From positions 208,501-272,500 of the forward strand of contig JAFEVB010000020.1 in the NCBI GenBank assembly GCA_032629725.1: a DNA stretch of 64,000 nt, in the 5' to 3' direction. Below the pieces are notes generated by a model. The model had not been told where the DNA came from and did no database searches. It saw nothing but the letters and a program-made list of their open reading frames with translations. Positions 22,956 through 34,322 of the stretch are shown piece after piece. This DNA is from Gremmenia infestans (lineage: Eukaryota > Ascomycota > Leotiomycetes > Helotiales > Hamatocanthoscyphaceae). Within the stretch, counting starts at the first letter, position 1. Each line of letters opens with the position of its first letter. Both the position numbers and the translations under genes were made by a program.

Positions 22956-24807
22956 ATGCCTGTCGTACGAACACGAGAAAATCCCACGAGGGTGGCCGTG
23001 ATCGGTGCTGGAGTCTCTGGGCTCTGTGCAGCAAAGTATGTCATCCAATTTCCAACAAACAAAGCACTGCTGATTGTCTCTAGGTATCTGTTGGCAGAAC
23101 GTCATGGAGCGTTTCCGAACCAAGAATATTTCGAAGTCGTCGTTTTCGACCAGAACGCACAAGCTGGAGGCGTATGGAACCAAACTCCAGCAGATGACCC
23201 TTATGCAACTCCGATGTGTCCATCTTGTAACACGAATGTTCCACGTAATATGTAAGTATTTCTTCAGCAGATCTGATCTCCGTACTCCATGGTTCAGAGA
23301 TGCCTTTGGTCAACTTTTAAACTTGTTTCTACGGTGAAGCATTATTAACTTCTCAATTCTGTCTGCTAGGATGGAATATTCTGGAGTTCCTTACCCTGAA
23401 GACACACCTCTTTTCCCTACCAATACTGCGGTGGCGAAGTATCTGCATGATTATGCTCGAGAACTCGAGGATCGAGGCATTATCAAGTATAACTCGAGAG
23501 TCATCAACATCAGGCGCTGTCAGCATCAAGCCAGAAACATGTGGCAAATCACAGTACAACACGTTGGTCGTGGAGGCGGAATGGAAGAACTGAAGTATTA
23601 CGACGCCGTCATTGTAGCCTTGGGTACTTTCACCAAGCCTCATGTACCGGATAAGTTCGAGCTCAGACCTGGTTCGCGTAGGGATATGAAGATTATGCAT
23701 TCGAAATACTATAGAAATGCCGAAGATTTCAGAGATAAGGTCAGTCCGAAGGGTTTCCAATCTCTGAGCGGGGAGTCTAACTTGACTCAGAAAATACTTA
23801 TTGTTGGCGGTGGACCTTCGTACTGGGACATGTCGAGCGCAATAGCAGAAGTGTCTGGGGCACAAGTCTTTGTGTCAGTCAGAAATGAACCATTTGTCCT
23901 CAGTTCTCTCAATCAGCAAAAAGTCCCAGAAGTCAGGTCTGTAAGCACTAGGGGTAAGAAGGTGTATTTTGTGGGGGGAAAGGAGCTAGAAGTTGACATC
24001 ATATTGCTCTGCACGGGTTACTTATACGACTTCTCAATGATTCCATGTGTGGAAACCAGCACAGACAAGAAACGAGTACTGAGCCTGTACGAACACATGA
24101 TCTATATCAACGAGAAGGAGGACCCGACTATACAAGGTCCAACAAATCCAGTCTTCGGAAGAGGACAAGCTAGACAACCAGGTCATTCCACGCTGGCATT
24201 TGTTGGATTGCCAACTATGGATTCGGTATTTCTTGTCGCAGAGGCACAGAGTGCTTTCATTGCTCGATATTTCTCCGGACGCATTAATATGTCAACCCCT
24301 TACATGCAAATGGTCAGAAATCAGAAGTCGCTGGAATTCGACGAAGAAGTCACCAGAGGAAGAAAGGAAGACGGATTTCACAACTTGGTCTATCCAAGAG
24401 ATGCTCAGTATGTTGATGAGCTGTTCGAGAAATGCGTGCAGGTGGAGGCTCCGAGAGATCCAGGAACTGGTAAGACGCCTGTGTTTCATACCCTCAAGCT
24501 TCATTGGATCCGGACGCCGAATGGATCTGAGGGCGGTATTGGTATCATCCGGAGAGTATACCAGATCACGGCAGAGACAAACCCATCCAGGCAATTCCCA
24601 ACCGTCGAGTCTCTGGGATTCCAATTTGACATAAACAAAGGAAGTAGTGTAGACCGCGGATGGGAAGAATTGATGCGTGGATTCCAGGCGCTGATGGAGG
24701 AAAAGAGGGAGAAATGGGCAAATGACTATTGGTCGTGGAAGAGGGGTTCAAGTGAGTGGCAAAAAAAATGGGATAGCTTGGCCAGTTCAACGCAGAGGAG
24801 GCGATGA
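22956..24807 (+). CDS. Flavin-containing monooxygenase (FMO-like)
   Basis: Exons 22956-23035, 23084-23251 and 23370-24807 (introns of 48 and 118 bp) give 561 aa. The FAD Rossmann motif is VAVIGAGVSGLCAAKY near residue 15, formed across the first splice. VVFDQNAQAGGVWNQT is the usual 'GGxW' segment, and NTNVPRNMMEYSGVPYPEDT matches the FMO 'TNxPxxLMxxxDFPFP' block across the second splice. The identifying MHSKYYRNAEDFRDK segment follows, then the second dinucleotide motif IVGGGPSYWDMSSAIAEV (~230) and DIILLCTGYLYDFSMI. The NADPH motif lacks the more usual GxSxSG pattern. Family members oxygenate N or S atoms with NADPH and O2, or act in secondary metabolism. No metabolite cluster surrounds it. 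The second intron is long for this window, so a small extra exon is possible. Confidence 0.83.
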
Positions 24808-25497
24808 AGGATTTCACTTCATTATTGTCTTCATCAACTCTTTAGATGCTTATCAGGAGGGTAGATAGGAGCCATAGATTCTACTAGATACGGTAAAAGA
24901 TAACTTGAAGTATTCTCCCACCGTAACCATTTCAATGCCTAACCGCTCATTGTCTTTATCTATACAGACTGTGACTACTTGTCAAATGTTGTGTTTATTC
25001 CTCCTTTTCGAGTTTTCGGTAAGTTTCTTATATCAAGGTGTATGTGAATTGTCTGCCTAAGAGTTATGTTGATGAGTTTTATGTTATCCTGAAAGGGATT
25101 AAATCAGCTCTCACCGCACGCCGAAAAGGTAAAAGAGTAGGTGTAAAGTTCAAGATAACTCTTTGTTAGACCAAAACCCACTTTAGTCAAGCTGTCGAGA
25201 GTCGATTATTCTAAAATAGCTGCATTACTAACATATTTCAAAGAACTCAAACCCGCCAATTCGCCTCGTCAATTGAAGACGTTTAAATATTGCCATGCAC
25301 GGTGTACATCTGCAATACTTCGCTCGAAAAACCTTGGTGGTAACTCCTAGAGTGGCTTTGCCTGTATAAAAATACCTGCAATGTTTGCCCAGTGTCTGAT
25401 ATCGACACTGTGCACCCAAGTCTTGTCATCTTGTGGTTCTGCTGACTTCGGCACTTCTCTCGCAACAGCCAAGTTCGACTTCCATTCTCTTTCTTAG
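24808..25497. other. Intergenic region, no gene seen
   Basis: AT-rich spacer with no coding signal. The last ~60 bp (ending CTTCCATTCTCTTTCTTAG) are pyrimidine-rich, like a leader, before the ATG at 25498. Confidence 0.35.
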
Positions 25498-25904
25498 ATG
25501 CGTCGATCCGTAAGTGCCATACTCTTCACCTTTCTCAGCAGCTTGATTAAAGTGAGTATTCTTGTTTCTTTTCTTTTGCTCCAGACATACCAAGCGACTT
25601 CAGCTTCCCACATCTGCTAATTACTGCTTTCGTGCAACTAGTAAACGTTGATAGCCAACTAGTACCGCTGTCAGTAGAAGACCAACAGGTAGGTATACAA
25701 TCCTCAAAAATATCATCGGATGAACATCTCGTATACTCCTAAACATTTTCTCTAAAGGCAACCAAGCTTTTGCAAGCCATTTCTAGCCTGAGGATGCGAA
25801 GGCTTCAGGATCCCTGGTCACGTGGAACAGTAATGGAAGCTACGAAAGAACTGACGAATTTCGATGCCACGTGCTTCGCAGATAGTAGAGCGCCTTTAGC
25901 CTGA
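25498..25904 (+). CDS. Candidate small secreted protein (hand-built model)
   Basis: A possible 83-aa protein built from three exons: 25498-25555, 25642-25688 and 25758-25904. The first exon encodes a signal-peptide-like MRRSVSAILFTFLSSLIKV. The second reads NVDSQLVPLSVEDQQ and the third ATKLLQAISSLRMRRLQDPW to CFADSRAPLA. The second intron (GTAGGT...CTAAAG, 69 bp) is good. The first intron has a good branch point (TGCTAATTACTG) and acceptor. However, frame continuity needs the weak donor GTATTC four bases inside the much better GTGAGT, and splicing at GTGAGT with this acceptor gives an immediate stop. That conflict is the main doubt. No family recognised. The sirtuin gene starts 240 bp downstream on the same strand. 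Confidence 0.35.
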
Positions 25905-26144
25905 AGACAAACTCGATCATGCCATTTTCATGTTCACGTTGTATATAGGCTCAGTCGTGTTGTTGTGACGACCAAATATGTCTAGCGTGCGGCACGGACA
26001 AACTTCCCTCCGCAGTATATACAAATGCATCAGCAGGTAACAGCCTAAAACCTTCACTTGCGTAAATTATACAGTTCCTACTTTGCTTTGTTTAATTTGT
26101 CCTAGAACCTGGCCAGAGTTTTTCTACAGCCATTTAGTATCGCC

Positions 26145-27560
26145 ATGGCCGACTCCGCTCCTAAAGTTGCCGCTGAAGAGCGCATCGAAGCGCCGGACGT
26201 GATCGATCGAAAAGCCCAGACACTTGCAAACCAGATAAAGAAAAGCAAACACTTTATTGTTTTCACCGGTGCTGGCATCTCCACGTCAGCAGGTTAGTTT
26301 ACACCCCCAAAAATATCACGAATAGTTTGATATAGTTAGCTGACTCCCGTTCCAGGCATTCCTGACTTTCGAGGCCCGGATGGTGCCTGGACTCTTCGAG
26401 CTCAAGGAAGACAACGTACTGTGAAGGCTGTTAGTACATTGCAAGCCATACCGACGCCTACACATATGGCGCTTGTGGAGTTGCAGAATCAGGGTTTCCT
26501 CAAGTACCTTATCAGCCAGAATTGTGACGGGTTGCACAGGAAGAGCGGGATATTGCCGGTGGGTGCCCCTATTCTTATAGATTTCAAAGGCTTTCAATCT
26601 AATGAGTGCCTTCCAAAATCTAGGCCAACATTTCAGAGCTTCACGGTAACAGCAATGTTGAGTCTTGCAAAGATTGCGGGAAAGAGTACCTTCGGGGTGA
26701 GTGTCGCCTTCTCAAGAATCATTGACAGATTACGCTCACGCCCAAGAGACTTCCGCGCCGTAGCAACCTACGAGAAGACGGTCCACGATCACCGCACCGG
26801 GCGGAAATGTGCCCTTTGTGGCGGAGTGCTGCTGGACAGCATTGTCAACTTCGGCGACTTTCTTCCCGAAGCGCCTCTGCAAAACGCAGAAGACAACGCC
26901 AAAAAAGCCGACCTTTGTCTTGTCCTCGGATCCTCCATCACGATACCCCCGGCAAGCACAATACCCGAAATTGTAGGTCAAAAGAAAGGTGCTAAACTTG
27001 CCATCTGCAACCTTCAAGAGACACCGCTAGATGACCTTTCAACCATGCGCGTTTATGCCAAGTCTGATGACTTGATGATCCGCGTCATGGAGAAACTCAA
27101 TCTTCCTATTCCGGCGTTTATTCTTCGTCGCCGTTTAGTCATCGATGTGGAGATGAAGCAAGATAAGCCGCAATTGACAGTCTACGGTGTAGATGTAGAT
27201 CTGACCCCCGCTACGTTCCTCAAATCCGTCAAGCTAGACTACAACAGACGCTTAGTTCGGTCCGAGCCATTTGTGTTTAACTTTCGTACTAGCTTAGAGG
27301 CCCCGTTGGAATTAAAGTTCGAGCTCGAGTTCATGGGGCATTACGGTGAGCCTAATTTGGATATTGCCTTTGAATACAATGAGAGCAATACACAGGCTGT
27401 ATATCTCCTCGAATACAACCCCCAGAGTCGGGAGTGGAAGACTATCAAGCAGAAAGGTCTTTCTGCGAGTGAAAAGGCACGCGGTGATGTGGAGATGGAA
27501 GGAAGCTCGATATTAGAGGACGACTCTATACCTGATTTCAGAATGCCTATTTTAGTATGA
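26145..27560 (+). CDS. NAD-dependent protein deacylase, sirtuin of the SIRT6/7 type
   Basis: Exons 26145-26292, 26356-26558, 26624-26696 and 26749-27560 (introns of 63, 65 and 52 bp) give 411 aa. The NAD-binding motif FTGAGISTSAGIPDFRGPDG spans the first splice (residues ~42-60). QNCDGLHRKSG, then ISELHGNSNVESC (catalytic His) continue the core. The zinc site is CKDC plus CALC, separated by YLRDFRAVATYEKTVHD, and VNFGDFLPE and LVLGSSITIPPAS follow. The GxWT start after the PDFRGP box and the short spacing between the zinc cysteine pairs fit class IV (SIRT6/SIRT7) rather than Sir2/Hst types. These enzymes remove acyl groups from histone lysines using NAD and usually act in the nucleus. The C-terminal ~150 residues form a beta-rich extension without a recognised domain. 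All three introns are needed to restore conserved motifs. Confidence 0.9.
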
Positions 27561-28585
27561 TCTGATGTTTGGTAACGGTATTACTGCATTTATAATACTT
27601 TTTTTTCTTTGAAACGGCAACGCTGCAGCTGGGGAAATCTGCCGGCCCAAGATATTTGTACGTTACAAAGGTATAATATTCAGCATGGCATGGTCCGATA
27701 TGAACATTCTACAAGTACTTCGCATGTGGTGATTACGTTAGCACTATAAACCATCTTTACATCTAAGTACTCTCAACGGAAGGCGTTCCTTGATTGTGAA
27801 AGAGACCGCCTCATGTCAGTGCTCTCATTCCAAGCAACGCTAACGATCCACAGATTGATCCACGACTTCGCTCCCCGAAAAACCAACCCACCGCTCCCGA
27901 GATTGTCCAGACGATTCTCGGTATCCGTTCCAATGACGGATTGTACGTATACCAGATTTCAGGACTGCAATACATACCAGACCATACCATACTACATGCC
28001 GAGGGCCTGGAACGGATTGACTAGATGTTACGGGCACGAATGCCATTATCTCCTGTAATGCTGATAAATGCTAACGCAGCCACAAAACAGTCCGTCAACC
28101 TGCGACTCTGGCGCACCGCAATGCGAAGTTTGGATATATGGCTGGAGATGCTATTTCGTCCGACATCATAGCATAGCCACCTTTCCTCCTGTACTGTAAT
28201 GCGGGGCATGCATAAGCACAAGCACAGGTGCCTCGTACTGAATCGGTGGTAACGATTACATGTTATAAGAGCGAATCATTGGAGTGGTCAAGATCTGTAG
28301 TGAAGGAAAATGTCGGGCCTGGAACACACGCTCTTCGCTGATGTAGCTCTAGCATACAGTAACATGGTTGTAGATTACCATGGATGGGTATTTCGGAGTG
28401 GGTTTGGGAGATTGGCTGGGGTGCGGCGGCTTTTGTCTTCCGTATCTTTGTTTGGTTGATTTTCCTGTTCTTGTCTGCCTGGGTTTTGTAATTATAGTAC
28501 CTGTACAAGAGACTGTGACTTGTGGAGGGTGGATATATATTTAGATAGAGTGCTAGAAGGGATGTATGCTCATTAAGCAGTCTGT
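27561..28585. other. Convergent 3' intergenic region
   Basis: Lies between the 3' ends of the sirtuin gene (plus) and the acyl-CoA ligase gene (minus). No gene supported; an 81-codon plus ORF at 27813 has no domain. It probably contains both 3' untranslated regions. Confidence 0.45.
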
Positions 28586-30644
28586 CTATAACTTCGCATC
28601 TTTATCTCCAACTTCCTGCTTTGCGCGCTCTCGGAGGACTTTTCGCAAGAGCTTACCGGACTATATGTATTACAGGTTAGTTTCTGTTAATCAAGTGATA
28701 TGTTCTCACAAATGAATGAATATAAGATGGCCGGCCTTTAGGGTACAGCACTTACCGGATTCTTCGGCACCCCATCTACCAACGCCACACCCCCACTCAA
28801 CCTCTTAAACCGACTTACCCTCTCCGCCAACCAGCCCGCTACCTGTTCCGCGACCACCCTCTCCCCCTCCTTCGGCACCACATATGCCCTCGGCGTCTCC
28901 TCGCCCTGCATCGTCACGCCCACTACACACGCATCGGCCAACTGCGGGTGTTCGAGGAGCACGGCTTCCAGCTCAGCGGGCGCGACTTGGTTGCCTTTTA
29001 CTTTGATGAGCTCTTTCATGCGGTCGACGATAAAGAAGCGCCCTTCGCCGTCTACGTATGCGATATCGCCTGTTCGCATCCAGCGGCCTGAGGGGAGATC
29101 GATGAACATTTCGGAAGTGGCGGTGGGTTTCCTCCAGTAGCCTTTCATGAGACTGGATGGTTGGTGCATTAGTTAGTTACTTAACGCTTGGAGAATATGA
29201 GGAAGGAGGGCGTGGGGTACGTGTGAGGGGAAAGTACTTAGGAGCCTGCACCCAGATTTCCCCGCGCTCGCCGATGGGGAGCTCCGTCTTGCCGTCTGTG
29301 GACATGATCATGGCGCTGCAGTTTGCGTTTAGTTCGCCGACGGAAGAGGAGGGTTCTCGTTTGTTGGGGTCGCAGCCGAGGATTGAGCATGTTGCTTCAG
29401 TCATGCCCCAGCCTTGCTGTGTGTGGGTGTGCTGTTAGTATGGAATTTCATGGGATGGAGGTGGGGTAAGTGGAATGGGACAAGACGAAACGAGACGAAC
29501 TCCCAAATGCACGTTTCCTTTGGGCCATAGAGCTTCAGCTTCCTTGACGACTTCCCCGGAGAGTGGTGCTGCGCCAGAGCCGATGTCAGTGATGCTGCTG
29601 AGGTCGTATTTCCGTGATAATGGGGATTTAGCAAGTGCCTGGATTTCGAGAATTAGTGATGGATGAATGAGGTTTGCATTGCGGAAAGTAAACGGCTTAC
29701 CACGAAAATGGGCGGTACCATGTTCAGAGCTGTGATTTTGAACTTTTGAACTGATTCGAGCATCTGGACAAAGTCAAATTTCTTCATCACATAGACTGGA
29801 ATCCCCCGTTTGGGACCGCCAGCTATGAACATCGTTTGGGCCATTGCGTGATACATTGGGAGGTAGCATAGCCATTTCCTAATTCCCAAGTCAGCATCTC
29901 AATTCGCACTAGTATAAGTCAGACATACGCCTTTTTATTCCTCTCAAGAGTATCCGGATGCAACTCATGCAAATGCGCATACTGTGTCGTATTCGCCACA
30001 TACGCAAAATGCGTAATCATCACCCCTTTTGGCACCCCAGTCGTCCCGGAACTATAATTCAGACAACAAGTATCCTCTATTGGATCCTGCACTTCATGCC
30101 ACCCAAAGGCCTTCCCAGCATTCTCGCTCTCCACCAACACATTCCAATTCCTCACACCCAGCCTCGATTCCCCCGTTCCCTCGAACAATTCATCATCAAA
30201 GCGAAAAATACGGTCCCTACTCATCCCAATACTCTCCGCGGCCTCAATCCCCATCTCCAAACTCCCATCCGCGCATATCAGGAACTTTGCTTCCGAATCT
30301 TTCAACTGATAGGCCAATTCCCGCGCCACGTATCCCGGATTCGCACCCGTGAAGATTCCGCCCGCCATAAGGATACCCATAAACACAACAGGGAAGAAAA
30401 TGCTATTCCCTGAGAACAGCAGAACGCGATCCCCAGGTTTCAAACCTGCCTTTTGCAAGCCGGCGCCTAGACGCTGCGACCATGTTTTGAAGGATTGGTG
30501 GGTGAGGAAGTGGGTTTCTGGACGGGAGGCATCGAGGAATGCGGGTTTGTGGGGGGTGGGGAGCTGGGAGTTGGGGGGGCCGAAGATGTAGGTTTGGAGG
30601 GAGCAGATTTCGATGGGGATTTGCCAGCGGGAGTGGATAGGCAT
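28586..30644 (-). CDS. Peroxisomal acyl-CoA ligase, 4-coumarate-CoA-ligase-like AMP-binding enzyme
   Basis: Six exons on the minus strand (30644-29929, 29878-29701, 29638-29501, 29416-29238, 29152-28756, 28660-28586) give 560 aa; introns are 50-95 bp. The adenylation motif LNYSSGTTGVPKGVMITH lies at ~190-208. Later motifs are YLPMYHAMA, DIGSGAAPLSGEV, QGWGMTE, PNLMKGYW (created by the fourth splice), TGDIAYVDGEGRFFIVDRMK, ELIKVKGNQVAPAELE and, in the last exon, SGKLLRKVLRERA with the catalytic lysine. The protein ends in AKL, a good PTS1 signal, so it should act in peroxisomes. It would activate a carboxylic acid to its CoA ester via an acyl-AMP; the substrate (aromatic or fatty acid) cannot be told. 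One donor (GTTCGT at 29500) is unusual, but frame and motif support it. Confidence 0.9.
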
Positions 30645-32297
30645 GGTGAGGATGTATGGGGGGTTTTTAGGTCAAAAGGGTAAGAGGAAAGGAGTGCGAG
30701 GGTAGAGGTGGGGCAATGGGTTGGGGTAGATATATGTGATCAATTGGTGAATATGTGTGGATGCTTGCTTGTGGTTGCTTGTAGTTGTTATACTTGTACT
30801 CGTCCAGCCTGCCTGACCAAGATGGGAGGACAGGAAGTGAAAGACCGAGGGTCAGAAGAGAGGAGAAGAGAAGAAGAAAAGAAGCTTGTAAATGTGAGAC
30901 CAAAGAGATGCAGCTGCCCGCCCCCGTGTGGCCTGTCTGCCGTTCAAGTACAGTAAAAAGTGTGGGGTAGCACACCCGTTGCCGGTGCCGACGTACAGAG
31001 CAGGTGGAGATATTACAGTAACAATAACAACTCAACCAGCTACATTTATTCCGAACTTGTTGATACTTTCCCGAAATCGAAGGATAATACAATCATTACC
31101 TTAATTAGTATGAATATGCATAAATAACCCTTTTTGATGATGTTTATTATCCTGTTTACTCCGTATGCAAACATAAAACTGATGCTTGAGAAGTGGAGTG
31201 GAGTGGAGTCAAGTGGAGTGACGAGGAGAAAGAAGGTTTATCCCGCGAACCCCGCTTTGGCATGATTCGCGGGGTATCAGGTGACCTATTCATTCCTTCC
31301 AATCAGATGCCAGTATTCAATCCATTCATTTTTACCTAGGTAGATGTTTGATTATTGACCTCTTCATAAGACATGAAATCTAGGAGAAGCAATTTCGTGA
31401 AGTCTACGATCTTAGTCGGAATAGCTCTGTCTGCCTGGTCCTGGAAGAATTTGGTGTTTGAGGCTCGTGACATGCGGGACATGCAGAACTCACATCACAG
31501 TACGGAGGCCGAGGTTACCTCCGTAAGGACGAGATGGAGATGGAGATGCAATATGGCGAGAGAAGTAGAAAATATATTGCTTCATCAGGCATGGAAAGGT
31601 AACCGAGGAAAGCCCCCTGAATGTTTACGGAGGTAGCGTCCGAGGGGGGGTTGCTGAGCAACGACTCGTACTAGAAGCGACTCAAACTGCATCTAGAACC
31701 AAGGAGACTCATGTCATGGCAAAGCAAACTTTGTTACTGCCCTTCATCCATCATCTTCACACTTATTCGTAGATTGCAGAGTAGAGAGTTTATGGTGTGC
31801 GCCTGGTATGATGAATAAGCAGGCTACGGGAATAAGTGCGGTTAGTGTTGCTGTTTTAATATTTTGGACGAATACCTAGGTAGGGCTTCTATTTCTGCGG
31901 GTAGAAGGACTCGTATTCAAACTGCATCTATATATTCACCGACATACTCACTGACTCCATAGCATAATATATATTCACCGTTTATATAATAATACATATA
32001 TGTATCTGTAAATCTCGGATATTTTACGGCAACTTTTACATCCTGACTCGTATTCGTACAGTATTTCCGTATTTTTTTGCACACAATAAAGCTTAAAGCA
32101 GCCCCATGACGTACCGACACCACTTTTTAGGGACTGGACTGGCCAAGGAATTAATAATGGGCGCGCATCCAGCTTCCGAGTAAACCGGAAAAGAGCAAAA
32201 CCCCCTTCACTCAACTGCTGCTACTGTACTATCACCGCCAAGCCAGACAGTTGAATGTCCTTGGTGATAGTGATAGTGATATTCATATTCTTCCAAC
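30645..32297. other. Divergent promoter region between the acyl-CoA ligase and DUF2985 genes
   Basis: No gene supported. It contains exact TACCTAGGTA palindromes at 31333-31342 and 31873-31882, a GTGGAGTGGAGTGGAGTCAAG repeat near 31195-31217, and an AGTGATAGTGATATTCATATTC tract just before the ATG at 32298. Short ORFs lack coding bias. Confidence 0.45.
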
Positions 32298-34322
32298 ATG
32301 AGCGATAACAATCATCTCGCGCCTCCCACGTCCTCGGCCTCGTCGCCTGCAGCAGCAGGAGCAGAGAGGCCGCGCTCCCAACAAAGTCAGAGGAGCCATC
32401 GCACTGTAGCCTCACACTCAACCACCGAAAACACCAACAACAATACCCCCCAACGCCCAGACTATACCAGCCGCCCGAGTATTCGCATTCGGCGGCTGTC
32501 GGCGGCACAGCCTGTATTTCGAACGAACAATGCATCCCAGAATGAGGTGATTCAGAGCTCAGGCGGAGGTAGAAGCAGGAGTGGGAGTGGGAGTGGAACT
32601 GAAATTCGGAGGAATCGCAGCATATCGGAACCCCAACGGCCTCATTTGTCGGTTCTCACAGAAGCAACACCACCAGGGAGCACGGGGAATACGCGTATGG
32701 CTGGCGTGCGGGAGGAGACATTCTCGCCCAGTACGGGGCATATAATGGATGAGCCTCCACCTCCACCTGCGCCTGAGTCTGAACCCCCTGAAAGACAGAC
32801 GCGTTTGAGACGCGCGAGGACAAATATCGGGAATAGATTCAGGAGTGATAGTTATACCGGTGATGAATACGACGCGAGGCTGGTGGATTTATTGGATACT
32901 GTTGGTATGTGCATTCCAATTGATGAAACATGACTTTCTCTGATAACCTTCTCTAGATCCTGAAGTTGGAACATTGACGACTCTTACGAATGTACAAAAC
33001 TCTCTTTTCGTACCAGATATCCCCTACTTGGGCAATCTGATTAATAGGCGACCTACATATACACTCACACAACGACCGGCAGATCTTGAAGAGGGGGACT
33101 CCCTTAGTGATGTGGATGGAGAATTGAACAAGGAAGAGCTACGACGACCGCAGACTCAAAGGACCTATACGGGTGCGACGCTCAACACCATCAATACCAT
33201 CTCGTCGGCCGTGAACGATAATTATTATGCTGTTCTACCGCACGGAGTATCTTTGCCGGACTGGACGGAAGAAGAGAAACTGGAGTTGAATGATCATGTT
33301 AGGCATATGCTGCATTCGAAGAGGTCCAAGTTTAAGAGAGGGATGAAGGGATTTGGGCAATATTTAAAGCAACGTGAGTACATTCTGGATGAGGGGAGAA
33401 GAACTTGACTGACTTGAATAGCTCTTGGCTTCCTCGTTACCCTCTACGCAACACTCATCACCCTCTTTGGCTTTGCCTGGGTTCTATTCTTAATTGGTAA
33501 GTCCTAACATCTACCTATCTGCAACAGATACTAACCCTTCGAACAGGCTGGATCAATGTCGGCGGCCGCAAAGACTATATTATCAACGTAATCGACAACG
33601 TCCTCGTAGCGCTCTTTGCTATCATGGGAGATGGCTTGGCCCCCTTTCGTATTATTGACACCTACCATATGTGCTTCATCGCCCACTACCATCACCTAAC
33701 CTGGCGTCTCCGCCGCGAACGAGCGCTCCCTGAACTAAAAAATGAGAACGACCTCCCTGCCGAACAACCCGAAGAGGTAGAAATCACAGAAGAGAAAGCC
33801 GAGTTCAGCGTCCTATCGCCGGAACAAGTTCGCAAACTCGCACACCACCAGAACAAGTTTTCAAATTCCCATTCATTTTACAAACCCCATGAAACAGCAA
33901 CGCACCACGCCTTTTCACTCCGTCTCCTCGTCGCCATCGTCGTCCTACTAGACTGCCACTCCATGTTGCAAATCTCCCTCGGCGCCTGCACCTGGGGCAT
34001 CAGCTACCACCACCGCCCCTTCGCCCTCACGACCGTCATCCTATGCTGTTCCATCACCGTCAACATCACAGCGGGCGTGCTCATCACGGTCGGCGACAAA
34101 AAGAGCAGGAAGAAGGATGTAGTGGAGCGAATGTTCAGACAGGATTTAACGGCCGATGCAATCAGGAAAGTCGAGAAGAAGCGGCTAAGGGAGGTGCAGG
34201 CGAACGGCGTGCTGGAGCCGCTACATCACAGTGGGAACCTCGTTAGAGAGAGTATGGATGATGGGAAGCCGATTAATCCTCACCCTATTGTGCAAGCTGC
34301 GGTCGGGCCCGAGGGGCCGTGA
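32298..34322 (+). CDS. Integral membrane protein with a DUF2985-type region
   Basis: Exons 32298-32904, 32957-33373, 33422-33496 and 33547-34322 (introns of 48-52 bp) give 624 aa. Residues 1-~200 are Ser/Pro-rich and low in complexity; ~200-340 carry TLTNVQNSLFVPDIPYLGNL. The membrane region starts in the third exon with GFLVTLYATLITLFGFAWVL, then INVIDNVLVALFAIMGDGLA. The MGDGLAPFRIIDTYHMCFIA block is characteristic of fungal DUF2985 proteins. Two further spans follow at ~490-512 and ~525-549, so about four in total. A charged loop between spans 2 and 3 and a basic tail are probably cytoplasmic. The tiny 75-bp third exon contains most of the first span and is easily missed. The molecular function of the family is unknown. 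Confidence 0.85.

Noticed and set aside
20716..30644. Possible secondary-metabolite cluster (FMO, acyl-CoA ligase, transferase)
   Set aside because: No polyketide synthase, NRPS, terpene synthase, transporter or cluster regulator lies nearby, and the sirtuin and mannosyltransferase between them are ordinary cell functions.
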